A stretch of 64,000 nucleotides of DNA from DATCHW01 sp036508135 (GCA_036508135.1 DATCHW010000015.1:133125-197124), one strand, 5' to 3'; counted from the first letter of the stretch, positions 9,148 through 19,316 are shown. Numbers and translations: made by a program. The notes: a model not told the origin generated them from the letters alone.

Positions 9148-10548
9148 ATGAAAAAAATAATTTTCAAAAGCGTAATTTTTCTTTCATCACTAATTATAGT
9201 TTTAGTTTCAGTGATTATAATATTATCTTTCAATACAAATGATGAAAGTAAGATAAATACTACAAACAGTGGCTGGCAGTTGCAGACTAATCTTCAGACG
9301 CTTCTTAACGAAAGAGCAATTACTGATATGACCTTTATTGATAGTTTAACTGGTTTCGCAGTATCAAATAATAAAAGCCCTGGTGATACAGGATATATAT
9401 TTAAAACTACTAATGGCGGATATAATTGGTTTGTTAATTTTATGCCCTCAAAAAGATTTACGAGAATAGAATTTGTTAATGATAGTATAGGATATGCTTG
9501 CGGGGGTTCTGGGGGGGGGACAGCTTACTATTGTAAAACTACTGATAGAGGTAATACTTGGTTTAGTTATATTTGTGGCTGGGCAGCTAATTTTATGGGT
9601 ATGAGTATATTAAATAAAGATACGATTTTTTTTAGCGATGATGATGGTCTCGTTGGCGGAGTATTCCGCTCAACGAACGGCGGGCAGAACTGGGAGAATA
9701 TATATTCCGCAGGAATGTATAATCCTCAGGATATTTATATGTTCAATGGTAATATTGGGTTTTATACTCAGGTCAATTTATATAAAACTACAAATGGAGG
9801 TTATAGTTGGACAGAAATAGATAGTCTGGGATTTTCAGATATATATTTTTTAAATTCCCTGACTGGTTATCGGGCAATCGGATATATCCAAAAGACCACT
9901 AATGGAGGCAATACTTGGACAACACAGACTTTACCAATAATTCCCGGAGTATACACAGGAAATTTATCAATTCAAAAATTGTTTTTTATTAATCAAGATA
10001 CAATCTGGGCAGCAGGAAACTATGTTTGGTATCCGAACCCTGGGAGATACAGAGCGTTAATAAATAAAACTACTAATGGAGGAATGAATTGGGGATATCA
10101 ATTACCTGATACAAATTTAGTTCAGACATATAGATATATTCATGTAAATTTTTATAATAAGAATAATGGGTGGGCATATATGGCAAATGGAAAAGGTGTA
10201 TATACAACCACAGGCGGAGATTCAACCATTTATGTTGGTATAAATCAGAATGCAGGGAATATACCTGTAGATTTCATTTTAGAACAGAGTTATCCAAACC
10301 CATTCAATTCAAAATCAAAAATTAAATATCAAATAAATAAAGAAGTCAGAAGTCAGAAGTCAGAAGTTAAGTTAAAAGTCTTTGATATTCTGGGTAAAGA
10401 AATTATAACATTAGTGAACGAAACAAAATATCCCGGAAATTATGAAATAAAATTTGATGCAAGTAATCTATCATCAGGCATTTATTTTTATTCGTTATTT
10501 ATAGATGGATATAAAATCGATACGAAGAAAATGCTGCTGATTAAATAA
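9148..10548 (+). CDS. YCF48-like beta-propeller protein with T9SS sorting domain (paralogue 2)
   Basis: A tandem duplicate (466 aa) of the preceding gene, 88 bases downstream. The first ~110 bases of coding sequence and ~130 bases of the sorting-domain region are virtually identical to paralogue 1. The propeller between them has diverged strongly. It has the same signal anchor, 'KTTNGG' repeats and C-terminal sorting domain. A run of nine G (9511-9519) lies in frame as Gly-Gly-Gly. Length change in that run would abolish the protein. Confidence 0.88.
   Translation: MKKIIFKSVIFLSSLIIVLVSVIIILSFNTNDESKINTTNSGWQLQTNLQTLLNERAITDMTFIDSLTGFAVSNNKSPGDTGYIFKTTNGGYNWFVNFMPSKRFTRIEFVNDSIGYACGGSGGGTAYYCKTTDRGNTWFSYICGWAANFMGMSILNKDTIFFSDDDGLVGGVFRSTNGGQNWENIYSAGMYNPQDIYMFNGNIGFYTQVNLYKTTNGGYSWTEIDSLGFSDIYFLNSLTGYRAIGYIQKTTNGGNTWTTQTLPIIPGVYTGNLSIQKLFFINQDTIWAAGNYVWYPNPGRYRALINKTTNGGMNWGYQLPDTNLVQTYRYIHVNFYNKNNGWAYMANGKGVYTTTGGDSTIYVGINQNAGNIPVDFILEQSYPNPFNSKSKIKYQINKEVRSQKSEVKLKVFDILGKEIITLVNETKYPGNYEIKFDASNLSSGIYFYSLFIDGYKIDTKKMLLIK
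9511..9519 (+). repeat. poly-G tract (G9) within coding sequence
   Basis: Nine consecutive G inside the propeller of paralogue 2, read as three Gly codons. The equivalent part of paralogue 1 uses mixed GGT codons and has no tract. Confidence 0.9.
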
Positions 10549-10634
10549 CGATAATTAATTAATCGGTAGTCCTCCAATTTGTATGGGGGAGTAATGATTA
10601 AATAAAATATCTGCAATAATAGAAAAAATCATTG

Positions 10635-10666
10635 AATCCCCTTTGGTTAACGAAGGGGATTTTTTA
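10635..10666 (+). terminator. Rho-independent terminator
   Basis: Stem AATCCCCTT (10635-10643) with AAGGGGATT (10653-10661), followed by a T run. The rest of the spacer up to 10881 is AT-rich with no other structure that I see. Confidence 0.85.
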
Positions 10667-10881
10667 ATTTCAATTCCTTACATTATTTGTTACGACGAAA
10701 AGAAATGGATTTTTAATACTAATTTGACCTAAAATACCGGTTTAATTAAAATTACATTTTTTATGTCTTAGATCCGAATTGGAGAAAGTCAATTCGCCCC
10801 TTTCTGTATTCAAATTATTATATTGTATAAAAAGTTTAAAATTAAGACTTTATAAAATAAGTTTAACTTTATTTGATTTTT

Positions 10882-13758
10882 ATGAGTGAAAAACTATTTT
10901 TGATTGATGCAATGGCTATGATATACAGGGCATATTTTGCAATGATATCAAATCCATTAATAACAAAAAGCGGACATAACGTATCCGCAGTATATGGATT
11001 TGTAAATTCACTCATTAGAATTATCGAAGTAGAAAAACCAGATCATATTGCGGTCTGCTTTGATACAGACAAACCTACTTTCCGCCACAAGGAATTCCCT
11101 CAATACAAAGCACAACGGGATGAAATCCCGACTGATATGCCCTTGCAGATATGGAAGACAAAAGAAGTAGTGAATGCTTATAATATTCCAGTGATTGAAC
11201 TCGATGGATATGAAGCGGATGACATCATCGGAACTCTTATCAAGCAGGCAGAGAAAGAGGGAGTTTACAGTTATATGGTCACCCCTGATAAGGATTTTAT
11301 GCAATTGGTTTCAGACAAAACCTTTATGTATAAACCTGCAAGAGGGTCATTCCGCGGAGCTTCTGACGTTGAGATTATAGATATTAAAGGAGTTGAGAAA
11401 AAATTCGGGGTTGAACCTTCAAAAGTAATCGATGTACTTGGTTTGATGGGAGATCAATCTGATAATATTCCCGGAGTAAAGGGTGTGGGAGAAGTGACTG
11501 CTACAGCATTGATAAAAGAATACGGCTCAATTGAAAATCTTTATGATAATATCGAAAATATCAAAAAGCAAAAGCAAAAAGAAAATTTAATTAATCAAAG
11601 AAACGAAGCCTTTTTATCAAAAAGACTTGTTACAATAAAAACCGATGTTCCCCTTCACAGAAATTTCCATGATTTATGCATTAAAGAAATAGACTATAAA
11701 AAACTAATCGCTTTATTTGAGGAGCTTGAATTTAAATCTTTTATAAGGAAATATTCTTCTTTTGCAAACACCCAAACACCGGCAGAATCAAAGCCAAAGG
11801 ATGAGATGGATATTTCAATACTCGGTGAAAAAATTGGAAACGATGATATAAGGGTTAATATCCCCGAACCTGTTAAATCGCTGAAAAAGATAAGCGATGT
11901 TAAGCATCAATATTACACAATTAAAAACCACAATGATTATTTAAGACTGATAACAAAACTATCAGAGCAGGAGGTAATTTCATTTGATACGGAAACAGTT
12001 GGACTTGATACTTTCACTGCAAAACTGGTTGGAATGTCCTTCTCATATCAGGAATTTGAGGCGTTCTATGTTCCGCTTTATGGAAAGTTTGGAGTAAAAG
12101 AAGAGAATACTGATTTATTCGGGGAAGAGGAATCAGAAGATAAACCTTCACAAACCGGTGTTGAAATTAATTTTGCAATTGAAAATTTAAAGCCGCTGCT
12201 CGAGAGTAAAAAAGTCGGAAAAGCCGGACAGAATATTAAGTTCGATTATCTCCTGATGAGAAATCATGGAATTGAAATTGAGAATATATATTTTGACACA
12301 CAGATTGCAGGTTATATTTTAGACCCGGAAAGCGAACATAATATGGATTTTCTTTCTGAAAAATATCTCAAATATACACCTGTCCACATAGAAGAATTAA
12401 TTGGTGACGGTAAAGACCAGATTACAATGGATAATGTCCCGATACCCAAAATAAGTGAATACGCTTCGGAAGATGCCGATGTAACATTGCAATTATATCA
12501 CCGTCTTGAATATGAACTCCAGAAAATTAATTTATATAAACTATGCACTGAAGTTGAATTCCCTCTGATTAAGGTTCTTGCGGAAATGCAATGGGAAGGG
12601 ATCAGGATTGACCAGAGAATTTTAAAAGAGATTGATTCAGAACTTGCAATCTATATAAAAGATTTTGAAAAACAGATTTATGATTCTGCCGAACAGGAGT
12701 TTAACATTAATTCACCGAAACAATTGTCTTATATTCTTTTTGATAAATTGCAATTGAAACCCACAAAAAAAATAAAGACAGGTTATTCGACTGATATAAG
12801 TGTACTGGAAGAATTGAAAAACCAGCACGAAATTGCAGCGATGCTTGTAGAATACAGAATGCTTTCAAAACTAAAGTCCACTTATACTGAAGGTTTGGCA
12901 AAATCTATCAATCCAAAGACAGGAAATATCCACACTTCCTACATTCAGAACATCGCAGCAACAGGAAGATTGTCAAGTGTGAGTCCTAATCTCCAGAATA
13001 TTCCGATTAGGTCTGATGCCGGCAGGAGTATCAGGAAAGCATTTATCCCCGCTGAAAAAGATAATTTAATACTTTCTGCGGATTATTCCCAGATAGAACT
13101 CCGCATCATGGCACATTGTGCTGATGATGAAAATATGATAAACGCTTTTAAGAGAAATCACGATATTCATACAGAGACGGCGCTTAAAATTTTCAATGTT
13201 GATTCCAAAAAAGATGTTACTCCTAATATGAGGAGAAAAGCGAAAGAAGTTAACTTCGGTATAATATACGGCATAGGTGCATTCGGACTCGCAAACAGAT
13301 TAGAGATAAAAAATTCCGACGCAAGGAATATTATTGATAAGTACTTTGAGAAATATCCGAAAGTGAAAGAATATATGGAAAAAACCAAAAAATTTGCCCG
13401 GGATAACGGATATGTCCAAACGCTTATGGGCAGAAGGAGATACCTGAAACAAATAAATAATCAGAATGCTGCTGCAAGAGCCGAAGATGAAAGAGCCGCT
13501 ATCAATATGCCTATTCAGGGAACTGCCGCTGATATGATTAAAATTGCTATGATTAATATTTTTAATGACTTCAAAAAAAACAAGATAAAATCAAAAATGC
13601 TTTTACAGGTGCACGATGAACTTGTTTTTGAAGTTCATAAAGAGGAACTTGAGGAAGTGCAAAAAATTGTTATGAGAAATATGAAGAATGCTATCAAACT
13701 TAATGTGCCCGTTGAAGTCGAAATTGGTTACGGGAAAAACTGGTTTGATGCCCATTAA
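10882..13758 (+). CDS. polA: DNA polymerase I
   Basis: Repair and Okazaki-fragment polymerase, 958 aa. ATG 10882 starts 'MSEKLFLIDAMA', the usual N-terminus; an in-frame TTG nine bases earlier is less likely. Three domains are present. The 5'-3' flap nuclease spans ~1-290 ('EADDIIGTL', 'GDQSDNIPGVKGVG'). An intact 3'-5' proofreading domain spans ~340-560 (Asp369-Thr-Glu371, 'NIKFD', 'YASEDAD'). The polymerase core has motif A Asp734 in 'DYSQIELR', the O-helix 'RRKAKEVNFGIIYG' and motif C Asp912 in 'VHDELVF'. All catalytic residues are in place, unlike many relatives with a degenerate proofreading site. Confidence 0.97.
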   Translation: MSEKLFLIDAMAMIYRAYFAMISNPLITKSGHNVSAVYGFVNSLIRIIEVEKPDHIAVCFDTDKPTFRHKEFPQYKAQRDEIPTDMPLQIWKTKEVVNAYNIPVIELDGYEADDIIGTLIKQAEKEGVYSYMVTPDKDFMQLVSDKTFMYKPARGSFRGASDVEIIDIKGVEKKFGVEPSKVIDVLGLMGDQSDNIPGVKGVGEVTATALIKEYGSIENLYDNIENIKKQKQKENLINQRNEAFLSKRLVTIKTDVPLHRNFHDLCIKEIDYKKLIALFEELEFKSFIRKYSSFANTQTPAESKPKDEMDISILGEKIGNDDIRVNIPEPVKSLKKISDVKHQYYTIKNHNDYLRLITKLSEQEVISFDTETVGLDTFTAKLVGMSFSYQEFEAFYVPLYGKFGVKEENTDLFGEEESEDKPSQTGVEINFAIENLKPLLESKKVGKAGQNIKFDYLLMRNHGIEIENIYFDTQIAGYILDPESEHNMDFLSEKYLKYTPVHIEELIGDGKDQITMDNVPIPKISEYASEDADVTLQLYHRLEYELQKINLYKLCTEVEFPLIKVLAEMQWEGIRIDQRILKEIDSELAIYIKDFEKQIYDSAEQEFNINSPKQLSYILFDKLQLKPTKKIKTGYSTDISVLEELKNQHEIAAMLVEYRMLSKLKSTYTEGLAKSINPKTGNIHTSYIQNIAATGRLSSVSPNLQNIPIRSDAGRSIRKAFIPAEKDNLILSADYSQIELRIMAHCADDENMINAFKRNHDIHTETALKIFNVDSKKDVTPNMRRKAKEVNFGIIYGIGAFGLANRLEIKNSDARNIIDKYFEKYPKVKEYMEKTKKFARDNGYVQTLMGRRRYLKQINNQNAAARAEDERAAINMPIQGTAADMIKIAMINIFNDFKKNKIKSKMLLQVHDELVFEVHKEELEEVQKIVMRNMKNAIKLNVPVEVEIGYGKNWFDAH

Positions 13759-13769
13759 ATAATTATTTT

Positions 13770-14231
13770 ATGCCCGAGATTAAATCGCAATTCATAGAAT
13801 GTTATGCTTATGCAAATACTCCGGAAGGGATAAAATTTCTTTTGTTAAAAAGGCATAACGATAATAAAATACATCCGGGAATCTGGCAGATTATTACAGG
13901 GAGGATTGAAGAACGGGAGAAAGCATTTGAAACTGCTATGAGAGAATTGGAAGAGGAAACGGGATTGAAAGCTTTTAAATTTTTTGTTCTCCCAAAAATT
14001 ACACAGTTTTATACTTTTCAGAATGATACTGTTAATTTAATTTCTTTATTCCTTGCTGAGGTTAAGTTGGATAAAGTATTAATTTCAAATGAACATTCTG
14101 AGTATTTATGGTGTAATTTACAGGATGCTACGGAAAAAGTACACTGGAACAGTCAAAAGAATAATATTAAAATGATTTCAGATTTTCTGGCAAATGAAAA
14201 TCTTAAAAATACGTTTGTAGAAATAAAATAA
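13770..14231 (+). CDS. Nudix hydrolase
   Basis: Hydrolyses a nucleoside-diphosphate-linked substrate. The 153-aa protein carries a textbook Nudix box, 'GRIEEREKAFETAM' followed by 'RELEEETGL', matching GX5EX7REUXEEXGU at about residues 46-68. It begins 11 bases after polA and is followed 35 bases later by hldD, so it is probably part of one transcript. Overall shape and length resemble the NudB-like dNTP/dihydroneopterin-triphosphate group, but the substrate cannot be read from the sequence. Confidence 0.88.
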   Translation: MPEIKSQFIECYAYANTPEGIKFLLLKRHNDNKIHPGIWQIITGRIEEREKAFETAMRELEEETGLKAFKFFVLPKITQFYTFQNDTVNLISLFLAEVKLDKVLISNEHSEYLWCNLQDATEKVHWNSQKNNIKMISDFLANENLKNTFVEIK

Positions 14232-14266
14232 TTATAAAAACTATAATAATTTAAATTTATTACAAT

Positions 14267-15244
14267 ATGATAATAGTTACCGGAGGAGCAGGATTTATCG
14301 GGAGTGCTTTAATATCAAGGCTGAATCAGTCAGGATATAAAGATATAATAGTTGTAGATCATTTCGGAAAAAATGAAAAGTACAGGAATTTAATACCTCT
14401 AAAGTTCAAAGAAATCTTTGACGGGGATGAATTCATAGAAGACGTATTCGAAGACTTACTACAGGAAGGAAAATTAGAAACAATATTCCATCTGGGGGCA
14501 TGCAGTTCGACTACTGAAGATGATTTCAAGTACCTCTTAAATAATAATTTTGATTATTCAAAGGAATTATGCCTCGGAGCATTGGAGTTTGATGTAAGGT
14601 TTATTTATGCTTCCTCTGCCGCAACATACGGGAACGGCAGTTCGGGTTATCAGGATAATGATGATGAGCTCGACAAACTTATGCCTCTCAACGGATACGG
14701 ATACTCAAAACAATTGTTCGATGTTTGGGCGAGAGATAATGGCTATCTTGATAAAATAGCAGGACTAAAATATTTCAATGTATTCGGTCCGAATGAATAT
14801 CATAAAGAAGATATGAGGAGCGTAGTTCATAAATCCTTTCAACAAATCAAGAAGACAGGCAGAGCACGATTATTCAAAACCACATCCTCTCAATATGGGG
14901 ACGGTGAGCAGGAAAGGGATTTTATATATGTTAAGGACGCCGTAGATATGACGTTATTTTTTCACAACAATAAAAAGACTAACGGAATTTATAATGTTGG
15001 CACAGGTGAAGCAAATACATTCAACAGTCTCGTAAAACCTATCTTCAAAATTCTTGGTTTGAAAGAAGATATTGAATATTTTGATATGCCCGAAAGACTA
15101 AAAGAAAAGTATCAGGACTACACTCAGGCGGATATCACTAAAATCCGGAATGCAGGTTATGATGGACCTATTACTAAAATAGAAGAAGCCGTCACCGATT
15201 ACGTTAAAAATTATCTCAACACTAATAATCCATATTTAAGTTAA
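14267..15244 (+). CDS. hldD: ADP-L-glycero-D-manno-heptose 6-epimerase
   Basis: Last step of ADP-heptose synthesis for the lipopolysaccharide inner core. The 325-aa SDR protein has 'TGGAGFIGSAL' for NADP binding, the family signature 'HLGACSSTTE', and the YxxxK pair in 'GYGYSKQLFD'. 'YFNVFGPNEYHKEDM' matches the HldD active-site region. It indicates a Gram-negative, heptose-containing outer membrane. Confidence 0.93.
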   Translation: MIIVTGGAGFIGSALISRLNQSGYKDIIVVDHFGKNEKYRNLIPLKFKEIFDGDEFIEDVFEDLLQEGKLETIFHLGACSSTTEDDFKYLLNNNFDYSKELCLGALEFDVRFIYASSAATYGNGSSGYQDNDDELDKLMPLNGYGYSKQLFDVWARDNGYLDKIAGLKYFNVFGPNEYHKEDMRSVVHKSFQQIKKTGRARLFKTTSSQYGDGEQERDFIYVKDAVDMTLFFHNNKKTNGIYNVGTGEANTFNSLVKPIFKILGLKEDIEYFDMPERLKEKYQDYTQADITKIRNAGYDGPITKIEEAVTDYVKNYLNTNNPYLS

Positions 15245-15256
15245 ATTAATTTATTA

Positions 15257-16984
15257 ATGAAAAAAATATTTTTCGCTTTTATTTTTTCAATTTTCCTGAT
15301 AAACATTCTGAACGCTCAGGATTTACCAAGATACCTTACCGAAGAGGAAAAAGTTTTAATGAAAAATTATACTCCTCCGGCTTCAAATCCAAAAGACATC
15401 AATCCCCCGCCTACCCCTGTCAGGACAATGGCAGAATGGGAAGAGCTTCAGGGCATTTTGATTACGTGGACTTCATTTACTTCAATACTCAGTCAAATGG
15501 TCAGTTATGCTCAGACCGAAGGATTAGTTTTTATAGTATGTACCGATTCAAATTCTGTTAAGACTTATCTTACCGGTCAGGGGGTTCCGCTTGTTAATCT
15601 GAGATTTTTAATAACGAGTTTTAATTCTATATGGTGCAGGGATTACGGTCCCTGGTGTGTATATTCAGGTGTCTCTGATAGTCTTAAATTTATAGACTGG
15701 ATTTACAACAGACCCAGACCGCAGGATGATGTAATACCTGCATTCTTAGCTAATTATTTAAGTCTTCCTATTTATCAAACAACAGTTGCCCCCAATAATT
15801 TAATTGCAACAGGCGGAAATTTTATGGTAGATGGAAATCATACTTCTTTTTCTTCAAAATTAATTTTGAACGAAAATCCCACACATACAGAAGCTGCGAT
15901 TGATACTATTGTAAATAAATATATGGGTATAAAACTTAACCGATATGTTTTTATGGAAACGTTGCCTTATGATGGTATTCATCATATAGATATGCATATG
16001 AAACTATTGGATGAAGAAACTCTTCTCGTAGGTCAATATCCTATTGGAGTTGCTGACGGTCCTCAGATTGAACTAAACCTGCAATATATTTTAACCAATT
16101 ATCAAACTTGTTATGGACGACCGTATAGAGTTGTAAGAATTCCGATGCCTCCGCAAAATGGTAATTATCCGCCGACGGGAGATTACTATACTTACACTAA
16201 TTCTACATTCGTGAATAAAACATTAATAGTTCCCATTTATGGAGTATCTCAGGATACAACTGCATTAAGAATTTACAGAGAAAATCTTCCGGGATATAAA
16301 GTAGTTGGAATAAACTGCACAGCCATAATTCCGTCATTAGGTGCAATTCACTGCATCAACAAAGAAATTGGTGTGCTAAATCCGATATTTATTTCGCACG
16401 CATTTTTAAGAAATACTTCTAATACAACAGTACCTTACGAAGTGAAGGCTTACGTAAAATCAAAAGGCAGTATTGCTTCTGTAAAAATGTTCTGGACAAC
16501 AGATACACTTGCAGGATTTACACAGGTTAATATGTCACAGGCGTCAGATACTTTCAGGGCATATATTCCTAATCAACCCCTCGAAACTAAAGTTTATTAT
16601 TATATAACAGCCAATTCAAACAATGGCAGAACTGTATCAAAGCCACTCACTGCACCGGTGGGATTCTACAAATTCCTTGTTACGAATACAACCGGAATTA
16701 CAGCGAATGAAAATAAATTATACTATTATACATTATATCAGAATTATCCGAATCCATTTAATCCTTCTACTCAAATATCTTATTATTTAGAGAAAAAAGA
16801 TTTTGTCTCATTAAAAATATTTGATGTAACCGGAAGAGAAATTCAAAAAATAGTAAACGGGATTCAAAGCGAAGGTATTCATACAATAAACTTTGACGGC
16901 AGGAATCTCCCAAGCGGAGTTTATTTTTACACAATAGAATCCAACGGCTGGAAAGACACAAAGCGAATGCTGATGATTAAATGA
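15257..16984 (+). CDS. peptidyl-arginine/agmatine deiminase family protein with T9SS sorting domain
   Basis: A secreted guanidino-modifying enzyme that would convert arginine or agmatine to citrulline or carbamoyl-putrescine with release of ammonia. The signal peptide ends near 'ILNAQ' (residue ~20). The Porphyromonas-type PAD domain (~45-375) shows 'WCRDYGPW', 'ATGGNFMVDG', 'HIDMHMKLLD' and the nucleophile Cys366 in 'GAIHC'. A linker domain follows, then a T9SS type A sorting domain from 'YQNYPNPFNPST' to the C-terminal Lys. It starts 12 bases after hldD. The catalytic set looks complete. Whether it acts on peptides or free agmatine is open. Confidence 0.92.
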   Translation: MKKIFFAFIFSIFLINILNAQDLPRYLTEEEKVLMKNYTPPASNPKDINPPPTPVRTMAEWEELQGILITWTSFTSILSQMVSYAQTEGLVFIVCTDSNSVKTYLTGQGVPLVNLRFLITSFNSIWCRDYGPWCVYSGVSDSLKFIDWIYNRPRPQDDVIPAFLANYLSLPIYQTTVAPNNLIATGGNFMVDGNHTSFSSKLILNENPTHTEAAIDTIVNKYMGIKLNRYVFMETLPYDGIHHIDMHMKLLDEETLLVGQYPIGVADGPQIELNLQYILTNYQTCYGRPYRVVRIPMPPQNGNYPPTGDYYTYTNSTFVNKTLIVPIYGVSQDTTALRIYRENLPGYKVVGINCTAIIPSLGAIHCINKEIGVLNPIFISHAFLRNTSNTTVPYEVKAYVKSKGSIASVKMFWTTDTLAGFTQVNMSQASDTFRAYIPNQPLETKVYYYITANSNNGRTVSKPLTAPVGFYKFLVTNTTGITANENKLYYYTLYQNYPNPFNPSTQISYYLEKKDFVSLKIFDVTGREIQKIVNGIQSEGIHTINFDGRNLPSGVYFYTIESNGWKDTKRMLMIK

Positions 16985-17073
16985 CATTAGTCATTTAATC
17001 AGAAGTTCTCCTTTCTTTGTTGAGGATTGATGGTCAAATAGGCAGGATAGAAATAGTTTTTTATATTATTCAA

Positions 17074-17106
17074 AACAAAAAGTCCCTTTTATTTAAGGGG
17101 TTTTTT
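17074..17106 (+). terminator. Rho-independent terminator
   Basis: AAAAAGTCCCTT, a short AT loop, then AAGGGGTTTTTT. It closes the polA-to-deiminase cluster. Confidence 0.8.
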
Positions 17107-17171
17107 GTAATTTCATTCGATTGAGATTTTTATCTTTTGAAAATTATATCGCTTATTCTTAAAATATTTCA

Positions 17172-17792
17172 TTACATTAAGCCTAACAATCCTTGATATA
17201 TTATTTCAACTGCTATTGCGAGTATGAAGAAACCCATTATTCTGCTCATAACACCGATTCCTGTTGTTCCCAATAATTTAAATAACCTTAAAGAGATTAT
17301 TAAAAGAATATATACTATTATTCCGAGTAATATAATTCCGACTGAAAATCCTAAATAATAAGATATAGAAGAAACTGAATTAGCGGAGGTTAATCCGATA
17401 ACTATACCAATCGAGCCCGGTCCGCTCAACATCGGCATTGCCATTGGTGTGAATGATATATCTTCTTTATCATCTAGTTCACTCGTCTCTTCCTTCGTAA
17501 GTTTATTTTTACTGGTGACCATTTCCCAGGCTGTGTGAGCAACTATTAATCCGCCCGCAATTTTTAGTACCGGTAATGATATTCCGAAAAATTCAAGCAG
17601 TAATTTCCCGATTAGCAGAAATACAATCAGTATTATAACTACATTAAGCGAAGTTTTAAATGCCATCTTTTTTCTGTATTCATTTGTTCCGTCACTCGTT
17701 AATGTGCAAAATAATGGAATTGCTCCAACCGGATTAACCAAAGGGAATAACGCTAAAAATGCCATTGGAATTGCTTGTAAAAAATGTTCCAT
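17172..17792 (-). CDS. marC: MarC-family integral membrane protein
   Basis: A 206-aa protein with about six hydrophobic helices. It has the family N-terminus 'FLALFPLVNPVGAIPLF' and the conserved 'MPMLSGPGSIGIVIGL' loop-helix around residues 115-130. MarC (UPF0056) proteins are inner-membrane proteins of unproven function; the old link to multiple antibiotic resistance is not supported. It stands alone between two genes of unrelated function. Confidence 0.9.
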   Translation of the reverse strand: MEHFLQAIPMAFLALFPLVNPVGAIPLFCTLTSDGTNEYRKKMAFKTSLNVVIILIVFLLIGKLLLEFFGISLPVLKIAGGLIVAHTAWEMVTSKNKLTKEETSELDDKEDISFTPMAMPMLSGPGSIGIVIGLTSANSVSSISYYLGFSVGIILLGIIVYILLIISLRLFKLLGTTGIGVMSRIMGFFILAIAVEIIYQGLLGLM

Positions 17793-18005
17793 AATAAACG
17801 ATGCTTTATTATTTGATGATATTTAAAAGTTTTAATTGCTTATAACTTTCACTTCTTGTTTCTTGATTAATATGAAATATTGTATATCTAATTTAAAGAA
17901 TAAATATTACAAAGACATTCTATTATGTCGAGTGCAAATTTATACCATTTTCCAATATTTTTCTGCGAAAACGGAGATTTGAAAACGGAATTAATTATAT
18001 TCTAT

Positions 18006-19316
18006 CTATGCTTTCCCTATTCCGTAATAAACAAATTTTTTCTCTTTGAGAAATTTGGGATTGTAAATATTTCTGCCGTCAAATATTACAGGAGTTTTCA
18101 TCAGGGATTTCATTTTTTCGAAATCCGGTTTCCGGTATTCATTCCATTCGGTGATTAATATCATTGCATCAGCGTCTTTCAGAGTGTCATAATAGTTATC
18201 ACAGAATTTTATTTTGTAAGATGTGTTTTTGAAATATTCTTTCCCGTTCTCCATAGCAACGGGATCATTGAGTAATATTTTACATCCTTCCTCGAGAAGT
18301 TTCTCGATTAATGCAATTGCGGGGGCTTCGCGAATATCGTCCGTCCTTGGTTTAAAAGATAACCCCCATACGGCAAATTTTTTGTTATTCAGTTTTTCGC
18401 CGAAATGTCTTTTTATTTTGTGAAAGATTAATAGTTTCTGGTGCTTATTTATTTCCTCGACTGCTTTCAATATTCTAAAATCCACTCCGTTATTATCACC
18501 TGTAGAAATCAAGGCTTTCACATCTTTCGGAAAACAACTGCCGCCATAACCAACGCCGGCAAATAAAAACTTATCTCCGATTCTGCTGTCTGTTCCGATA
18601 CCTATTCTCACTGAATCGACGTTTGCACCGGTTTGCTCGCAAAGCATTGCAATATCATTCATAAAAGATATTCTGGTGGCAAGCATAGAATTAGCGGCAT
18701 ACTTCGTAATCTCAGCACTTTTTTCATCCATTACGATAAACCTGTTCGAAGTCCGCATAAATGCAGAATATATTTCTTTCATAGCTTCGATAGCATTAGA
18801 TGAAGTAGAACCTACAACTACCCTGTCGGGTGACATAAAATCCTGAATTGCCGCTCCTTCTTTTAGAAATTCCGGATTGAAAGCATAATCAATTTTATGC
18901 TTTGAATGTTCTTTAAAAATCTTCTTGATTTTATCACCTGTTCCAACGGGAACGGTACTTTTAGAAACTATGACTTTCGGTTCTTTCATTATCCGTGCAA
19001 CATTCTTAGATACATCGAGAACCCTTGAGAGGTCTGCACTTCCGTCTTCATTTGGGGGAGTAGGCAGGCATAAAAATATTATTTCAGATTTATCGACCGT
19101 ATTTTCAAGGTCTGTAGTAAAGAAAAGTCTTTCTTCTTTTATATTCTTCTGAATCAAATCTTCAAGTTGAGGTTCATATATCGTACAGATTCCCTTATTT
19201 AATTTTTCAATACTTTTTTCATTGATATCCATACAATAGACTTCATTTCCGCTTTCTGCAAAGCACGTTCCCGTTACAAGTCCCACATATCCCGCGCCGA
19301 TAATTCCTATTTTCAT
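18006..19316 (-). CDS. ugd: UDP-glucose 6-dehydrogenase
   Basis: Oxidises UDP-glucose twice with NAD+ to UDP-glucuronate for capsule or exopolysaccharide. The 436-aa protein has 'GAGYVGLVTGTCFAESG' (NAD site), 'STVPVGTGDKI', the catalytic Cys in 'GGSCFPKDV', and the C-terminal 'WGLSFKPRTDDIREAP' segment. Its start overlaps the end of the upstream flippase-like gene by four bases (ATGA type), so the two are translationally coupled. Confidence 0.95.
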   Translation of the reverse strand: MKIGIIGAGYVGLVTGTCFAESGNEVYCMDINEKSIEKLNKGICTIYEPQLEDLIQKNIKEERLFFTTDLENTVDKSEIIFLCLPTPPNEDGSADLSRVLDVSKNVARIMKEPKVIVSKSTVPVGTGDKIKKIFKEHSKHKIDYAFNPEFLKEGAAIQDFMSPDRVVVGSTSSNAIEAMKEIYSAFMRTSNRFIVMDEKSAEITKYAANSMLATRISFMNDIAMLCEQTGANVDSVRIGIGTDSRIGDKFLFAGVGYGGSCFPKDVKALISTGDNNGVDFRILKAVEEINKHQKLLIFHKIKRHFGEKLNNKKFAVWGLSFKPRTDDIREAPAIALIEKLLEEGCKILLNDPVAMENGKEYFKNTSYKIKFCDNYYDTLKDADAMILITEWNEYRKPDFEKMKSLMKTPVIFDGRNIYNPKFLKEKKFVYYGIGKA

